Positions 1-7,115 of a DNA stretch of 44,843 bases are shown here, piece by piece. Where the stretch lies: positions 1 through 44,843 of the forward strand of contig JAIPBL010000053.1 in assembly GCA_021739645.1 (NCBI GenBank), read 5' to 3'. The position numbers and the translations under genes were made by a program. The DNA is from Saprospiraceae bacterium. Its GTDB lineage: Bacteria; Bacteroidota; Bacteroidia; Chitinophagales; Saprospiraceae. Numbering within the stretch: the first letter of the stretch is position 1; each line of letters begins with the position of its first letter. Below the pieces are notes generated by a model. The model ran no database searches and was not told where the DNA came from. It saw nothing but the letters and a program-made list of their open reading frames with translations.

Positions 1-1
1 T

Positions 2-40
2 CCAGTTCGGCGGAGTTCCAGCGCCGAACTGGAGTTCGGC
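2..40. repeat. Palindromic REP-like repeat at the left window edge
   Basis: Positions 2-12 pair with 22-32, and 23-40 form a second overlapping stem with the core GCCGAACTGGAGTTCGGC followed by GACACAT. The same palindrome-plus-GATACAT module recurs at 15703-15726 and, with CCAAAG/CTTTGG arms, at 44397-44419. It lies about 60 bases upstream of the first gene's start. It may continue beyond the window edge. Function unknown; mRNA hairpin or mobile REP-type element are both possible. Confidence 0.6.
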
Positions 41-100
41 GACACATTTTTTGCTGCGCAATAGCCGAAAATGTGCAGCTTTGGGCGTCAAAATTCTGCC

Positions 101-3100
101 ATGCAATCCAAACTCACCCACCTCCAACAATCCCTCGAAGGCGAGCTGCACTTCGATTCACTCATGCGGTCGCTCTATGCCACCGATGCTTCCGTTTACA
201 AGGAACTGCCGCTCGCCGTCGCCTATCCACGCACCAGGGAGGACGTAAAAAAGCTCATTGCCTTCGCAACCAAGAACGGAACCAGCCTCATTCCTCGCAC
301 GGCGGGCACCTCCCTCGGCGGGCAATGCGTCGGCACGGGCATCGTCGTGGATGTGTCAAAACACTGGAACAAAATCCTCGAAATCAATGTGGAAGAACGC
401 TGGGTGCGGGTGCAGCCGGGCGTGATTCGGGACGAGCTGAATGTGTTTTTGACAAAGCATGGCCTGTTCTTCGGCCCCGTGACTGCCACGGCCAGTCGGG
501 CGATGATAGGCGGCATGGTCGGCAACAATTCTTGCGGAGCGACCAGTATCGTGCACGGCACCACCCGTGACCATGTGCTGGAAATCGAGGCCATCCTCAG
601 CGATGGGGCAGAGCATGTATTTAAAAGCCTTACCGAAAAGCAGTTCATGGATAGAATAGCAGCCCCTAACTCCCCCCCATGGGGGGGGCTGGGGGGGGCA
701 TTGTATCGCCAGCTTTTCGAAACCCTCCAACTCCCTGAAAATCAAGCGAACATCCGCCGGGAATACCCCAAAGCCAGCATCCACCGCCGCAACACCGGCT
801 ACGCCGTGGACGTGCTGCTCGACCACAAACCCTTCTCGCCCGATGGCCCCGATTTCAATTTTTGCAAACTGCTCACCGGCAGCGAGGGCACGCTGGCTTT
901 CACAACAGCCATAAAGTTAAATGTCGTGCCGCTCCCGCCGCCTGTGCCTGTGGTGTTGTGTGCTCATTTCACCAGTTTGGATGAAAGCATGGAGGCGACA
1001 CTCGTGGCCATGCAGCACCGCCCCGACCAGTGCGAATTGGTGGACAAATTCACCCTCGACTGCACCAAGGACAACCTTGAACAATCGAAAAACCGCTTCT
1101 TCGTGCAGGGCGACCCAGCGGCTGTGCTGATGATTGAATTTCGGAGAACCAACTTGCCGGAAGCCGAAGCTGTTGCGCAAAACCTCATTGAAAACTTCAT
1201 AGCGGCGGGCATGGGCTACGCCTTCCCCGTTGTGACGGGCAAGCATACATCACAAGTTTGGGCGCTCCGCAATGCGGGCCTCGGCGTCATGTCGAACATC
1301 CCCGGCGATGCCAAGCCGTACTCTTTCGTGGAGGACACTGCTGTGGCACTGGCCGACTTGCCCGCCTATATCCGGGAGTTCGAGGCGATGATGGCTGGGT
1401 TTGGGCAGCAGGCGGTTTACTATGCCCATGCCGGGGCGGGAGAGCTGCACACCAAGCCTGTTTTGAACCTTAAAAATGCTGACGACGTGCGGCAGTTTCG
1501 AGAGATAGCTGAGGCTTCAGCCAAGCTGGTGAAAAAGTACAACGGCAGCCTCTCCGGCGAACACGGCGACGGGCGGGTGCGGGCAGAGTTCATCCCGATG
1601 ATGCTCGGCGATGCCAATTACCAACTGTTGCGGAGCATCAAAAAAACCTGGGACCCGCACGGCATTTTCAATCCCGGCAAAATCACGGATGCCCCGCCGA
1701 TGGACGTTTCGCTGCGATACGAGGTTGGTGCAAAACCGCCCGAAATCGAGACGGTGATGGACTTCTCGGATGCTGGCGGCTTCTTGCACATGGCCGAGAA
1801 GTGCAACGGCTCCGGCGATTGCCGCCGACTCGACCTGAGCGGCGGGACGATGTGCCCCAGTTACCGGGCGACGAGGGACGAGAAGGATACGACGAGGGCG
1901 AGGGCGAATGCGCTGCGGGAGTACCTTTCAGTTGGCAGTTCGACAGTTGGCAGTTGGCAGTCGAGTTTGCAGTCAAATAGTCCGCAATCCGCAATCCACA
2001 ATCCGCAACCCGCAATCGGAGAGGAGGAAGTGGAACGGGTGCTCGACCTATGCCTCTCTTGCAAGGGCTGCACCTCCGAGTGCCCCTCTAACGTGGACAT
2101 GGCGACGATGAAGGCGGAGTTCACACATCAGTATTATCAGCAACATGGGGTGCCCTTTCGGGCGAAATTCTTTGGACATATCGGTCGAATGAATGCGGTG
2201 TTGTCGCACTTTCCAAGATTAGCCAATTTCTTCACCAATAACCCCATCACTGGGAGTTTGCTGAAAAAAATCGTGGGCGTTGCGCAGCAAAGAAGCCTGC
2301 CGCCGCTGGCGAAAACCACCTTGCGGAACTGGTACAAGAAGCAACGTCACGAGTTGCAACCGAATGGGGTGGGGAAGGGCAAGGTCTTTTTTTTCTGCGA
2401 CGAGTTCACCGATTATTACGATGCCGAAATTGGGATAAAAGCACTGGAACTGCTCACTCGGCTCGGCTACGAAGTGGAGATGCCGGAACATCCGCAGAGC
2501 GGTCGGGCGCAGCTCTCAAAAGGGCTTTTGCCGGAGGCGCAAAAACTGGCGAGGGAGAACGTGCGCATCTTTTCGAAGCTGGTTTCTTCGGAAACCCCGC
2601 TCGTCGGCATCGAGCCATCGGCCATCCTCGGTTTTCGGGATGAGTACCCCCGGCTGGTGGAGCGGGCGGACGTTGCGCAAGCGAAAAAACTGGGTAAGAA
2701 TGCGTTGCTGATTGATGAGTTCTTGGCGAAAGAGATTCAGGCTGGGCGCATCTCCGCCGATTTGTTTACCAAAGGAAAAAGAAAAGTGCTGCTTCACGGC
2801 CATTGCCACCAAAAGGCGCTGTCGAGTGTGGACGCTTCGGCGTGGGTCTGCGGCTTGCCGGAGAACTACACGGTGGAGGTCATTCCGTCCGGCTGCTGCG
2901 GTATGGCGGGGTCGTTCGGGTATGAAAAGGAGCATTACGAAGTGAGCATGAAGATTGGGGAGTTGGTGCTGTTTCCGGCGATACGTAACACGGACTGCCA
3001 GTCCGTGGCGCAGGGACTTCCCACCAACGAGGGTCTGCATGTTGGGGAGCGGGAAAGCACGGACGGGCCGTCCGTGTTACTGGCAGCGCCGGGCACGAGT

Positions 3101-3181
3101 TGCCGCCATCAGATTTTGGATGGGACGGGGCGGAAGGCGCTTCATCCGGTGGAGGTGCTGTGGGAAGCGCTGGCGCTATAG
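101..3181 (+). CDS. FAD-binding and Fe-S cluster dehydrogenase (YdiJ / D-2-hydroxyacid dehydrogenase type)
   Basis: A 1026-residue fused flavo-iron-sulfur oxidoreductase of the GlcD/YdiJ type, which oxidises D-2-hydroxyacids such as D-lactate or D-2-hydroxyglutarate and passes electrons on through Fe-S clusters. The N-terminal half is an FAD_binding_4 domain (PRTAGTSLGGQ near residue 65) followed by the FAD-oxidase C-terminal domain with SGEHGDGR. Next come ferredoxin-type cysteines in CNGSGDCRR...CPSY and CLSCKGCTSECPSNVDM, then a CCG-type C-terminus with HGHCHQKA and GCCGMAGSFGYEKEHYE. I chose the ATG at 101 (MQSKLTHLQQ); an upstream in-frame ATG at 71 would add ten unlikely residues. Length is near the usual 970-1020 only because three repeat-derived segments are inserted in frame (657-700, 1929-2018, 2985-3080). 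The exact substrate cannot be read from sequence. It ends two bases before the convergent ORF6N gene. Confidence 0.9.
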   Translation: MQSKLTHLQQSLEGELHFDSLMRSLYATDASVYKELPLAVAYPRTREDVKKLIAFATKNGTSLIPRTAGTSLGGQCVGTGIVVDVSKHWNKILEINVEERWVRVQPGVIRDELNVFLTKHGLFFGPVTATASRAMIGGMVGNNSCGATSIVHGTTRDHVLEIEAILSDGAEHVFKSLTEKQFMDRIAAPNSPPWGGLGGALYRQLFETLQLPENQANIRREYPKASIHRRNTGYAVDVLLDHKPFSPDGPDFNFCKLLTGSEGTLAFTTAIKLNVVPLPPPVPVVLCAHFTSLDESMEATLVAMQHRPDQCELVDKFTLDCTKDNLEQSKNRFFVQGDPAAVLMIEFRRTNLPEAEAVAQNLIENFIAAGMGYAFPVVTGKHTSQVWALRNAGLGVMSNIPGDAKPYSFVEDTAVALADLPAYIREFEAMMAGFGQQAVYYAHAGAGELHTKPVLNLKNADDVRQFREIAEASAKLVKKYNGSLSGEHGDGRVRAEFIPMMLGDANYQLLRSIKKTWDPHGIFNPGKITDAPPMDVSLRYEVGAKPPEIETVMDFSDAGGFLHMAEKCNGSGDCRRLDLSGGTMCPSYRATRDEKDTTRARANALREYLSVGSSTVGSWQSSLQSNSPQSAIHNPQPAIGEEEVERVLDLCLSCKGCTSECPSNVDMATMKAEFTHQYYQQHGVPFRAKFFGHIGRMNAVLSHFPRLANFFTNNPITGSLLKKIVGVAQQRSLPPLAKTTLRNWYKKQRHELQPNGVGKGKVFFFCDEFTDYYDAEIGIKALELLTRLGYEVEMPEHPQSGRAQLSKGLLPEAQKLARENVRIFSKLVSSETPLVGIEPSAILGFRDEYPRLVERADVAQAKKLGKNALLIDEFLAKEIQAGRISADLFTKGKRKVLLHGHCHQKALSSVDASAWVCGLPENYTVEVIPSGCCGMAGSFGYEKEHYEVSMKIGELVLFPAIRNTDCQSVAQGLPTNEGLHVGERESTDGPSVLLAAPGTSCRHQILDGTGRKALHPVEVLWEALAL
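657..700. repeat. In-frame G/C-run palindrome inside the FAD/Fe-S gene
   Basis: The stretch contains C7, AT, G8, CT, G8, so 672-687 is a near-perfect palindrome. It encodes the peptide AAPNSPPWGGLGGA between KQFMDRI and the conserved LYRQLFETL region, where homologues as I recall them have a short loop. The two G8 tracts in a reading frame are candidates for replication slippage. Confidence 0.6.
1929..2018. repeat. In-frame period-7 repeat block inside the FAD/Fe-S gene
   Basis: Two adjacent period-7 arrays: CAGTTGG-type units at 1929-1974, then CCGCAAT-type units at 1982-2015. They encode a Ser/Gln/Asn/Pro-rich linker of about 30 residues between the first Fe-S cysteine group and the EEEVERVLDLCLSCKGC motif. 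The same CAGTTGG unit occurs at 21219-21252 and 26469-26489, outside coding sequence or at a gene end. Confidence 0.75.
2985..3080. repeat. In-frame paired-palindrome element (BIME-like) inside the FAD/Fe-S gene
   Basis: Left arm 2985-3007 (GTAACACGGACTGCC...) and right arm 3058-3080 are inverted copies of 23 bases with two mismatches, and each arm is itself palindromic around ACTGCCAGT. The element is 96 bases, exactly 32 codons, and yields NTDCQSVAQGLP...STDGPSVLL between GELVLFPAIR and AAPGTSCRHQI, two conserved segments near the C-terminus. A second copy lies between moaD and moaE at 39603-39692. Confidence 0.8.
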
Positions 3182-3183
3182 AC

Positions 3184-3681
3184 TCATTTCTTGAACCCAA
3201 TCCGTTCCCGTTTTTCCCAATCTATTTCACGTTCCTTGCCTAGCAGCAACTGGTTCAAGACCTCCTGAACATCATCATATTTTGATTCAAGTTCTTGAAT
3301 TTTCTGAGCAAGTTCTTCGTATGTCATGGCATATCGGCGAATCATAACAAATGTTCGCATGATGGCAATGTTCACTAAAGCTGCTTTTTCACTTTTTAAA
3401 ATGCTGGAAAGCATTGCGACTCCTTGTTCAGTAAATGCAAAAGGGATTGCGCCACCGAGATGACTTTTTGAGGGTATCACATTTTGTGATACCACCTCGT
3501 CAATCTCATCCTGTGACAATTCGAACATAAAATCTTTAGGAAATCGAATCAGGTTACGTTTTACGGCTTGCTTCAAGGCTCTTGTTTCTACTTCGTAAAG
3601 TGCAGCTAGGTCAAAATCAAGCATCACCTTTTGGCCTCGAAAAACAAGAATCTTTTGGTGTATGGTTTTCAGTTCCATCAA
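3184..3681 (-). CDS. ORF6N domain-containing DNA-binding protein
   Basis: A 165-residue protein whose first 90 residues match the ORF6N domain of phage and bacterial regulators: KILVFRGQKVMLDFDLAALYEVETRALKQAVKRN, then FPKDFMFELS and GGAIPFAFTEQGVAMLSSIL. This domain is thought to bind DNA and often sits beside KilA-N or Bro-type modules. The C-terminal third is a charged helical tail (EELAQKIQELESKYDDVQEVL) likely to be a coiled coil. Start is uncertain between Met1 and Met2. Its GC content is lower than that of its neighbours, consistent with acquisition. A good -33/-7 promoter lies just upstream (3705-3733). It is convergent with the FAD/Fe-S gene, with two bases between the stops. It is probably a regulator or a phage remnant; targets unknown. 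Confidence 0.85.
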   Translation of the reverse strand: MMELKTIHQKILVFRGQKVMLDFDLAALYEVETRALKQAVKRNLIRFPKDFMFELSQDEIDEVVSQNVIPSKSHLGGAIPFAFTEQGVAMLSSILKSEKAALVNIAIMRTFVMIRRYAMTYEELAQKIQELESKYDDVQEVLNQLLLGKEREIDWEKRERIGFKK

Positions 3682-3704
3682 AGTATGTTTTTGCTTTATT
3701 TTGG

Positions 3705-3733
3705 CAAATCTACAAAATGATGAGATTCCTCAA
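3705..3733 (-). promoter_or_regulatory. Bacteroidota-type promoter for the ORF6N gene
   Basis: Read on the minus strand: TTG (3731-3733), 18 bases, TAGATTTG (3705-3712), about 24 bases before the ATG at 3681. The -33 box overlaps the stop codon of the saccharopine-dehydrogenase-type gene upstream. The match to TTG-N18-TAnnTTTG is exact, but activity is inferred only. Confidence 0.5.
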
Positions 3734-4848
3734 TTCTTCCTGCTGTTTTTCTGGTACACCACCCCTCTTTTTGCCAAATACCCCAACACAAACTCCAACG
3801 CACCATCCACCTCGCCGACATATTCCGGCGGACTAATCCCCTTCCGGTCATATTTCCCATCCAGCACCAAATTGGCAACTGCCGTGCAAGTGAATCCCGT
3901 TGTGCGAGCCATGCTGATAGTATCCGTGGCGGGGTCGTAGCGGTCGAGCAGGTCGTAGGTGATGGTGCCCTCGTCGGTGCCGAGGCTGATGCGCATGATG
4001 GTGAAATCGCCTTCGCCGGGCGCTAATTTCCATTGAGGGAAAAGCAGCCGGGCCGTCAGGTCAACAGGGCGGATTTTCTGGCCCTTCACCTCCACTTCGT
4101 CGAAGCTGAAAAATCCTCCTGCCCGCAACACCCGTAGGTACTCGATACAGCCGGGGTAGCGCAGCGTTTTTTCAATCATGTCCGGCACGTCGGGCATGGT
4201 GTGGATGAGCGAGCGCAGGCCGTCGGTGTTGAAAGCCTCCAGTGTTCCAACGCCCTGAAAATCAATCAGTTCGGGGTCAGAGAGTGCCTCACGGGTCACG
4301 AGCCTGCCGCCCTCCACGTACCTTGCGGGGCGGATGTACTCCTCAATCACGTCAATCGGGGAGAAGACCGCCCGGTACTCCCACGGCCATTGCCGCACCT
4401 GCGGCAACCCACCCACCAAGCAGCGGAAACTGTTGATTTTCAGGTGTTTATGGTAATGGCCAAAGATGATATTGCCCATGCCGGGCGCAACGCCGCAATC
4501 CACGACAGCTGTGACGTTGTGTTGTTTCGCCAGTTCGTCCAAGCCGAAAGCATCTTCCGGGAAGAAGGAAATGTCTACCACGTTTTTGCCCGCTTCGATG
4601 CAGGTTTTGAGTGCACTGTATCCCAGAAAGCCAGGTAGTGCACCGATGACGAGGTCGAAATCCTTGACCAATTCCCTGAGTTTTTCCGGGTTGGAAAGGT
4701 CGGCCTGCACGGTGGGGATGCCATGCGCTGCGGGCTTTTTCAGTGATTCAGCACTGGCATCGGCGCTGGTCACGTCGTGCTGTTTTTTCAGGTCAATGGC
4801 GATGGCGCTGCCGACGAGGCCGGCGCCGAGGACGATTATTTTTTTCAT
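3730..4848 (-). CDS. Saccharopine dehydrogenase family oxidoreductase (lysine 6-dehydrogenase-like)
   Basis: A 372-residue NAD(P)-dependent enzyme. It opens with a Rossmann motif (KKIIVLGAGLVGSAIAIDL) and continues through the saccharopine-dehydrogenase NADP domain, including VVDISFFPEDAFGLDELAKQHNVTAVVDCGVAPGMGN. The C-terminal domain has GLPQVRQWPWEYRAVFSP. Single-domain members of this length include lysine 6-dehydrogenase and saccharopine reductases, so lysine-related amino-acid oxidation is the best guess, though the substrate is not shown by sequence. The start at 4848 places the glycine-rich motif at the N-terminus; a longer frame to 4902 would add 18 residues and swallow the promoter at 4874-4902. 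It is divergent from the multihaem cytochrome gene. Confidence 0.85.
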   Translation of the reverse strand: MKKIIVLGAGLVGSAIAIDLKKQHDVTSADASAESLKKPAAHGIPTVQADLSNPEKLRELVKDFDLVIGALPGFLGYSALKTCIEAGKNVVDISFFPEDAFGLDELAKQHNVTAVVDCGVAPGMGNIIFGHYHKHLKINSFRCLVGGLPQVRQWPWEYRAVFSPIDVIEEYIRPARYVEGGRLVTREALSDPELIDFQGVGTLEAFNTDGLRSLIHTMPDVPDMIEKTLRYPGCIEYLRVLRAGGFFSFDEVEVKGQKIRPVDLTARLLFPQWKLAPGEGDFTIMRISLGTDEGTITYDLLDRYDPATDTISMARTTGFTCTAVANLVLDGKYDRKGISPPEYVGEVDGALEFVLGYLAKRGVVYQKNSRKN

Positions 4849-4873
4849 GTTGCTAGTTGATTTTGCGAAGAGG

Positions 4874-4902
4874 CAAAAGTAATCCAAATGCCCGTTAGAC
4901 AA
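4874..4902 (-). promoter_or_regulatory. Promoter for the saccharopine-dehydrogenase-type gene
   Basis: On the minus strand: TTG (4900-4902), 18 bases, TACTTTTG (4874-4881), 26 bases before the ATG at 4848. This supports the short start. The inverted repeat at 4904-4988 begins directly behind the -33 box. Confidence 0.5.
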
Positions 4903-4903
4903 A

Positions 4904-4988
4904 ATAGCACACGGATTTGACGGGTGTTACGGATTAGAACGGATTGAATCTGCACCAATCCGCAACATCCGTCAAATCTGTGTGCTAT
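4904..4988. repeat. Intergenic inverted repeat between divergent genes
   Basis: Arms 4904-4935 (ATAGCACACGGATTTGACGG...) and 4957-4988 match over 32 bases with three mismatches, around a 21-base centre. The arms resemble the inner arms at 11363-11386 and 11417-11440 (GATAGAACGCAGATT...). It lies between two divergent promoter regions; a TAAATTTG box for the cytochrome gene follows at 5016-5023. Confidence 0.75.
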
Positions 4989-5027
4989 AAACCCAAAAGG
5001 AAAGCCCGATTCGTCTAAATTTGCCCC

Positions 5028-6953
5028 ATGCTTTCCACCAAAAAAATCACCCTGTTTTTCCTCGCCCTGCTTGTGGCATGGTGCTTTTCTTTTTGCAAAA
5101 AAACAAGCGCCACTTCCGCCGATTTCCCTTTCCGAAACGTCCGGGACAGCGTCGCCTACGTGGGCATGGCCACCTGCGCCAGTTGCCACAAAGACATCCA
5201 CGAGACTTTCCAGCACACGGGCATGGGGCGCTCCTTCGACCATGCGACCCTGCAAAAAACCACTGCCAAATTTGGCTCCCACGCCGTCGTTTTTGATTCG
5301 CTCCGCAATTTTTACTACCACCCGTTTTTCAAGGACTCCACCATGTTCGTCCTCGAATACCGCCTCGGGGAAAACGGCGACACCATCCACCGCCGCCTCG
5401 AAAAAATCAGCTACATCGTCGGCTCCGGGCAGCATACCAACTCGCATATTCTCGACATCAACGGCTATATTTATCAGGCGCCCGTCACCTGGTACACGCA
5501 GGAGGAGCGATGGGATTTGGCGCCCGGTTTCAAGGGCAACAACAGCCACTTCGGGCGCTGGCTGACGGAGGAGTGCATCACCTGCCACAACAACTTGCCA
5601 GAACAAGTGCCCGGCTCCATGAACCGCTTCTCGAAAATGCCCACGGGCATCCAGTGCGAACGCTGCCACGGCCCCGGCAAACTGCACGTGGAGGAAAAGT
5701 TGAAGGGCATTTTGGTAGATACTTCCAAGCAGGCCGACTATTCCATCGTGAACCCCCGCCGCCTGCCCCGTGACCTCCAGATGGACCTCTGCCAGCGTTG
5801 CCACCTGCAAGGCGTGGCCGTGCTGAACGAGGGCAAAACCTTCTTCGACTTCAAGCCGGGGATGCGACTGAGCGAGGTACTGAACGTCTATCTGCCCCGC
5901 TACACCGACTCGCACGAGCGCTTCATCATGGCCTCGCAGGCCGACCGGCTGCGCATGAGCGAGTGCTTCAAAAACTCGCCCGACCTCAGTTGCATCACCT
6001 GCCACCAGCCGCACCGCAGTGTGGAAATCACCCCTGCCAGCCAGTACAACAATGCTTGTTTGAAATGTCACGCCTCCACAGCTTGCACGGAGAAGCCGGA
6101 GCTAAGGCACTCAAAATCAGACAATTGCGCAAGCTGCCACATGCCCAAGTCCGTCAGTAAGGACATCCCGCACGTGCGCATCACCGACCACCGCATTGCG
6201 AAGCACAACGAGGCAAAAACGGTGGCCGCTCCGCAAAAAAAGGCGTTCCTCGGCATCCAGAACATGACCCAAGCCCGGCCCTCTCCGCTTGACATGGCAC
6301 GGGGCTACCTCGCCACCCACGACAAGTACATCGCCTCGCCCGTGATGCTGGACAGTGCGGCGTTCTATCTTGCGAAATCAACCGAAAAAGCGGAGCGGCT
6401 GCTGCCGGTGAGGATTCATTTGCTGTTCCTAAAAGAAGACTGGAAGGGCATTCTGGCATCAATCCCCAATTCCTCAATTCCCAAATTCCCAAATTCCCAA
6501 CTCCCAACCGACGGCTGGACGCCCTACCGCATCGGCGAAGCATACTCCAATACAGGCGATGCGGAAACAGCCCTGCGCTACTTCGACCTGGCTTTGCAGA
6601 CCTACCCGCTTCACCTCGATTTTTTGGAAAAAAAAGGCGCTGCCCTGCTGGCCCTGAAGCGAATTGCGGAAGCGAAAAAGGTGTTTGAAAATGTGTTGAA
6701 ACTGAACCCCGACCGCCCCATCGCCCTGCTCAACCTCGGCTACGCCAACGTGCTGACGAACAACCTGCCCCAAGCCGAAAAGCTCTACAACGAAGCCCTC
6801 GCCCTCGACCCCGACTACGAACAGGCGCTGGTGAACAAGGCGGCGCTGCTGATTTTTCAAGGAAAAAAGGCGGAGGCGAAGCGGTTGTTGGAAAGGGCGC
6901 TGGTGGTAAATCCGGAGAGTGTGGGGGCTAGGGAGGGGTTGGGGCGGTTGTGA
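5028..6953 (+). CDS. Multihaem c-type cytochrome with C-terminal TPR repeats
   Basis: A 641-residue exported protein. The N-terminus (KKITLFFLALLVAWCFSFCKK) is a signal peptide, with a possible lipidated Cys at 23. Seven CxxCH haem-binding motifs lie at about residues 50, 183, 210, 255, 322, 344 and 367. From about 400 on the protein is helical, with TPR units (FDLALQTYPLHLDFLEKKGAALLALKRIAEAKKVFENVLKLNPDRP...) to the C-terminus. Proteins with this layout are predicted periplasmic or outer-surface electron-transfer or oxidoreductase components. No catalytic signature identifies a specific reductase. A linker at 6461-6508 (IPNSSIPKFPNSQLP) derives from a simple repeat. The start at 5028 sits five bases after a TAAATTTG box, so the mRNA may be nearly leaderless. 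It stands alone, divergent from the preceding gene. Confidence 0.9.
   Translation: MLSTKKITLFFLALLVAWCFSFCKKTSATSADFPFRNVRDSVAYVGMATCASCHKDIHETFQHTGMGRSFDHATLQKTTAKFGSHAVVFDSLRNFYYHPFFKDSTMFVLEYRLGENGDTIHRRLEKISYIVGSGQHTNSHILDINGYIYQAPVTWYTQEERWDLAPGFKGNNSHFGRWLTEECITCHNNLPEQVPGSMNRFSKMPTGIQCERCHGPGKLHVEEKLKGILVDTSKQADYSIVNPRRLPRDLQMDLCQRCHLQGVAVLNEGKTFFDFKPGMRLSEVLNVYLPRYTDSHERFIMASQADRLRMSECFKNSPDLSCITCHQPHRSVEITPASQYNNACLKCHASTACTEKPELRHSKSDNCASCHMPKSVSKDIPHVRITDHRIAKHNEAKTVAAPQKKAFLGIQNMTQARPSPLDMARGYLATHDKYIASPVMLDSAAFYLAKSTEKAERLLPVRIHLLFLKEDWKGILASIPNSSIPKFPNSQLPTDGWTPYRIGEAYSNTGDAETALRYFDLALQTYPLHLDFLEKKGAALLALKRIAEAKKVFENVLKLNPDRPIALLNLGYANVLTNNLPQAEKLYNEALALDPDYEQALVNKAALLIFQGKKAEAKRLLERALVVNPESVGAREGLGRL
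6461..6508. repeat. Simple repeat (TTCCCAAA units) inside the multihaem cytochrome gene
   Basis: Imperfect units of CAATTCCC/AAATTCCC, period mostly 8, encoding a Pro/Ser/Asn linker between the haem domain and the TPR domain. It resembles the other in-frame simple-repeat linkers of this window in position and composition. Confidence 0.6.
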
Positions 6954-7010
6954 TAGCTGGCGCTCAAGTTTTTCCTAATCTGCTCTCAAAGCAGCAAATC
7001 CGTCTCGTGA

Positions 7011-7045
7011 AAAGCCCACGGTTCCAGCAAGGGGCTGTGGGCTTT
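7011..7045. terminator. Possible terminator hairpin after the cytochrome gene
   Basis: AAAGCCCAC (7011-7019) pairs with GTGGGCTTT (7037-7045) across a 17-base loop that can pair further (CGG/CTG). No T-run follows, so it may be only a stabilising hairpin. It lies between the cytochrome stop at 6953 and the convergent lipoprotein stop at 7116. Confidence 0.35.
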
Positions 7046-7115
7046 GAAATATGAACATTTTCGCCAACGGGACTCTAAAATGCGCCTAAGTCGACGGCCA
7101 TTTATTATTTAATAC

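Noticed and set aside
4845-6071. Long minus-strand open frame (408 codons) opposite the multihaem cytochrome
   Set aside because: Shadow of a GC-rich gene; no family pattern, while the plus strand has seven CxxCH motifs.
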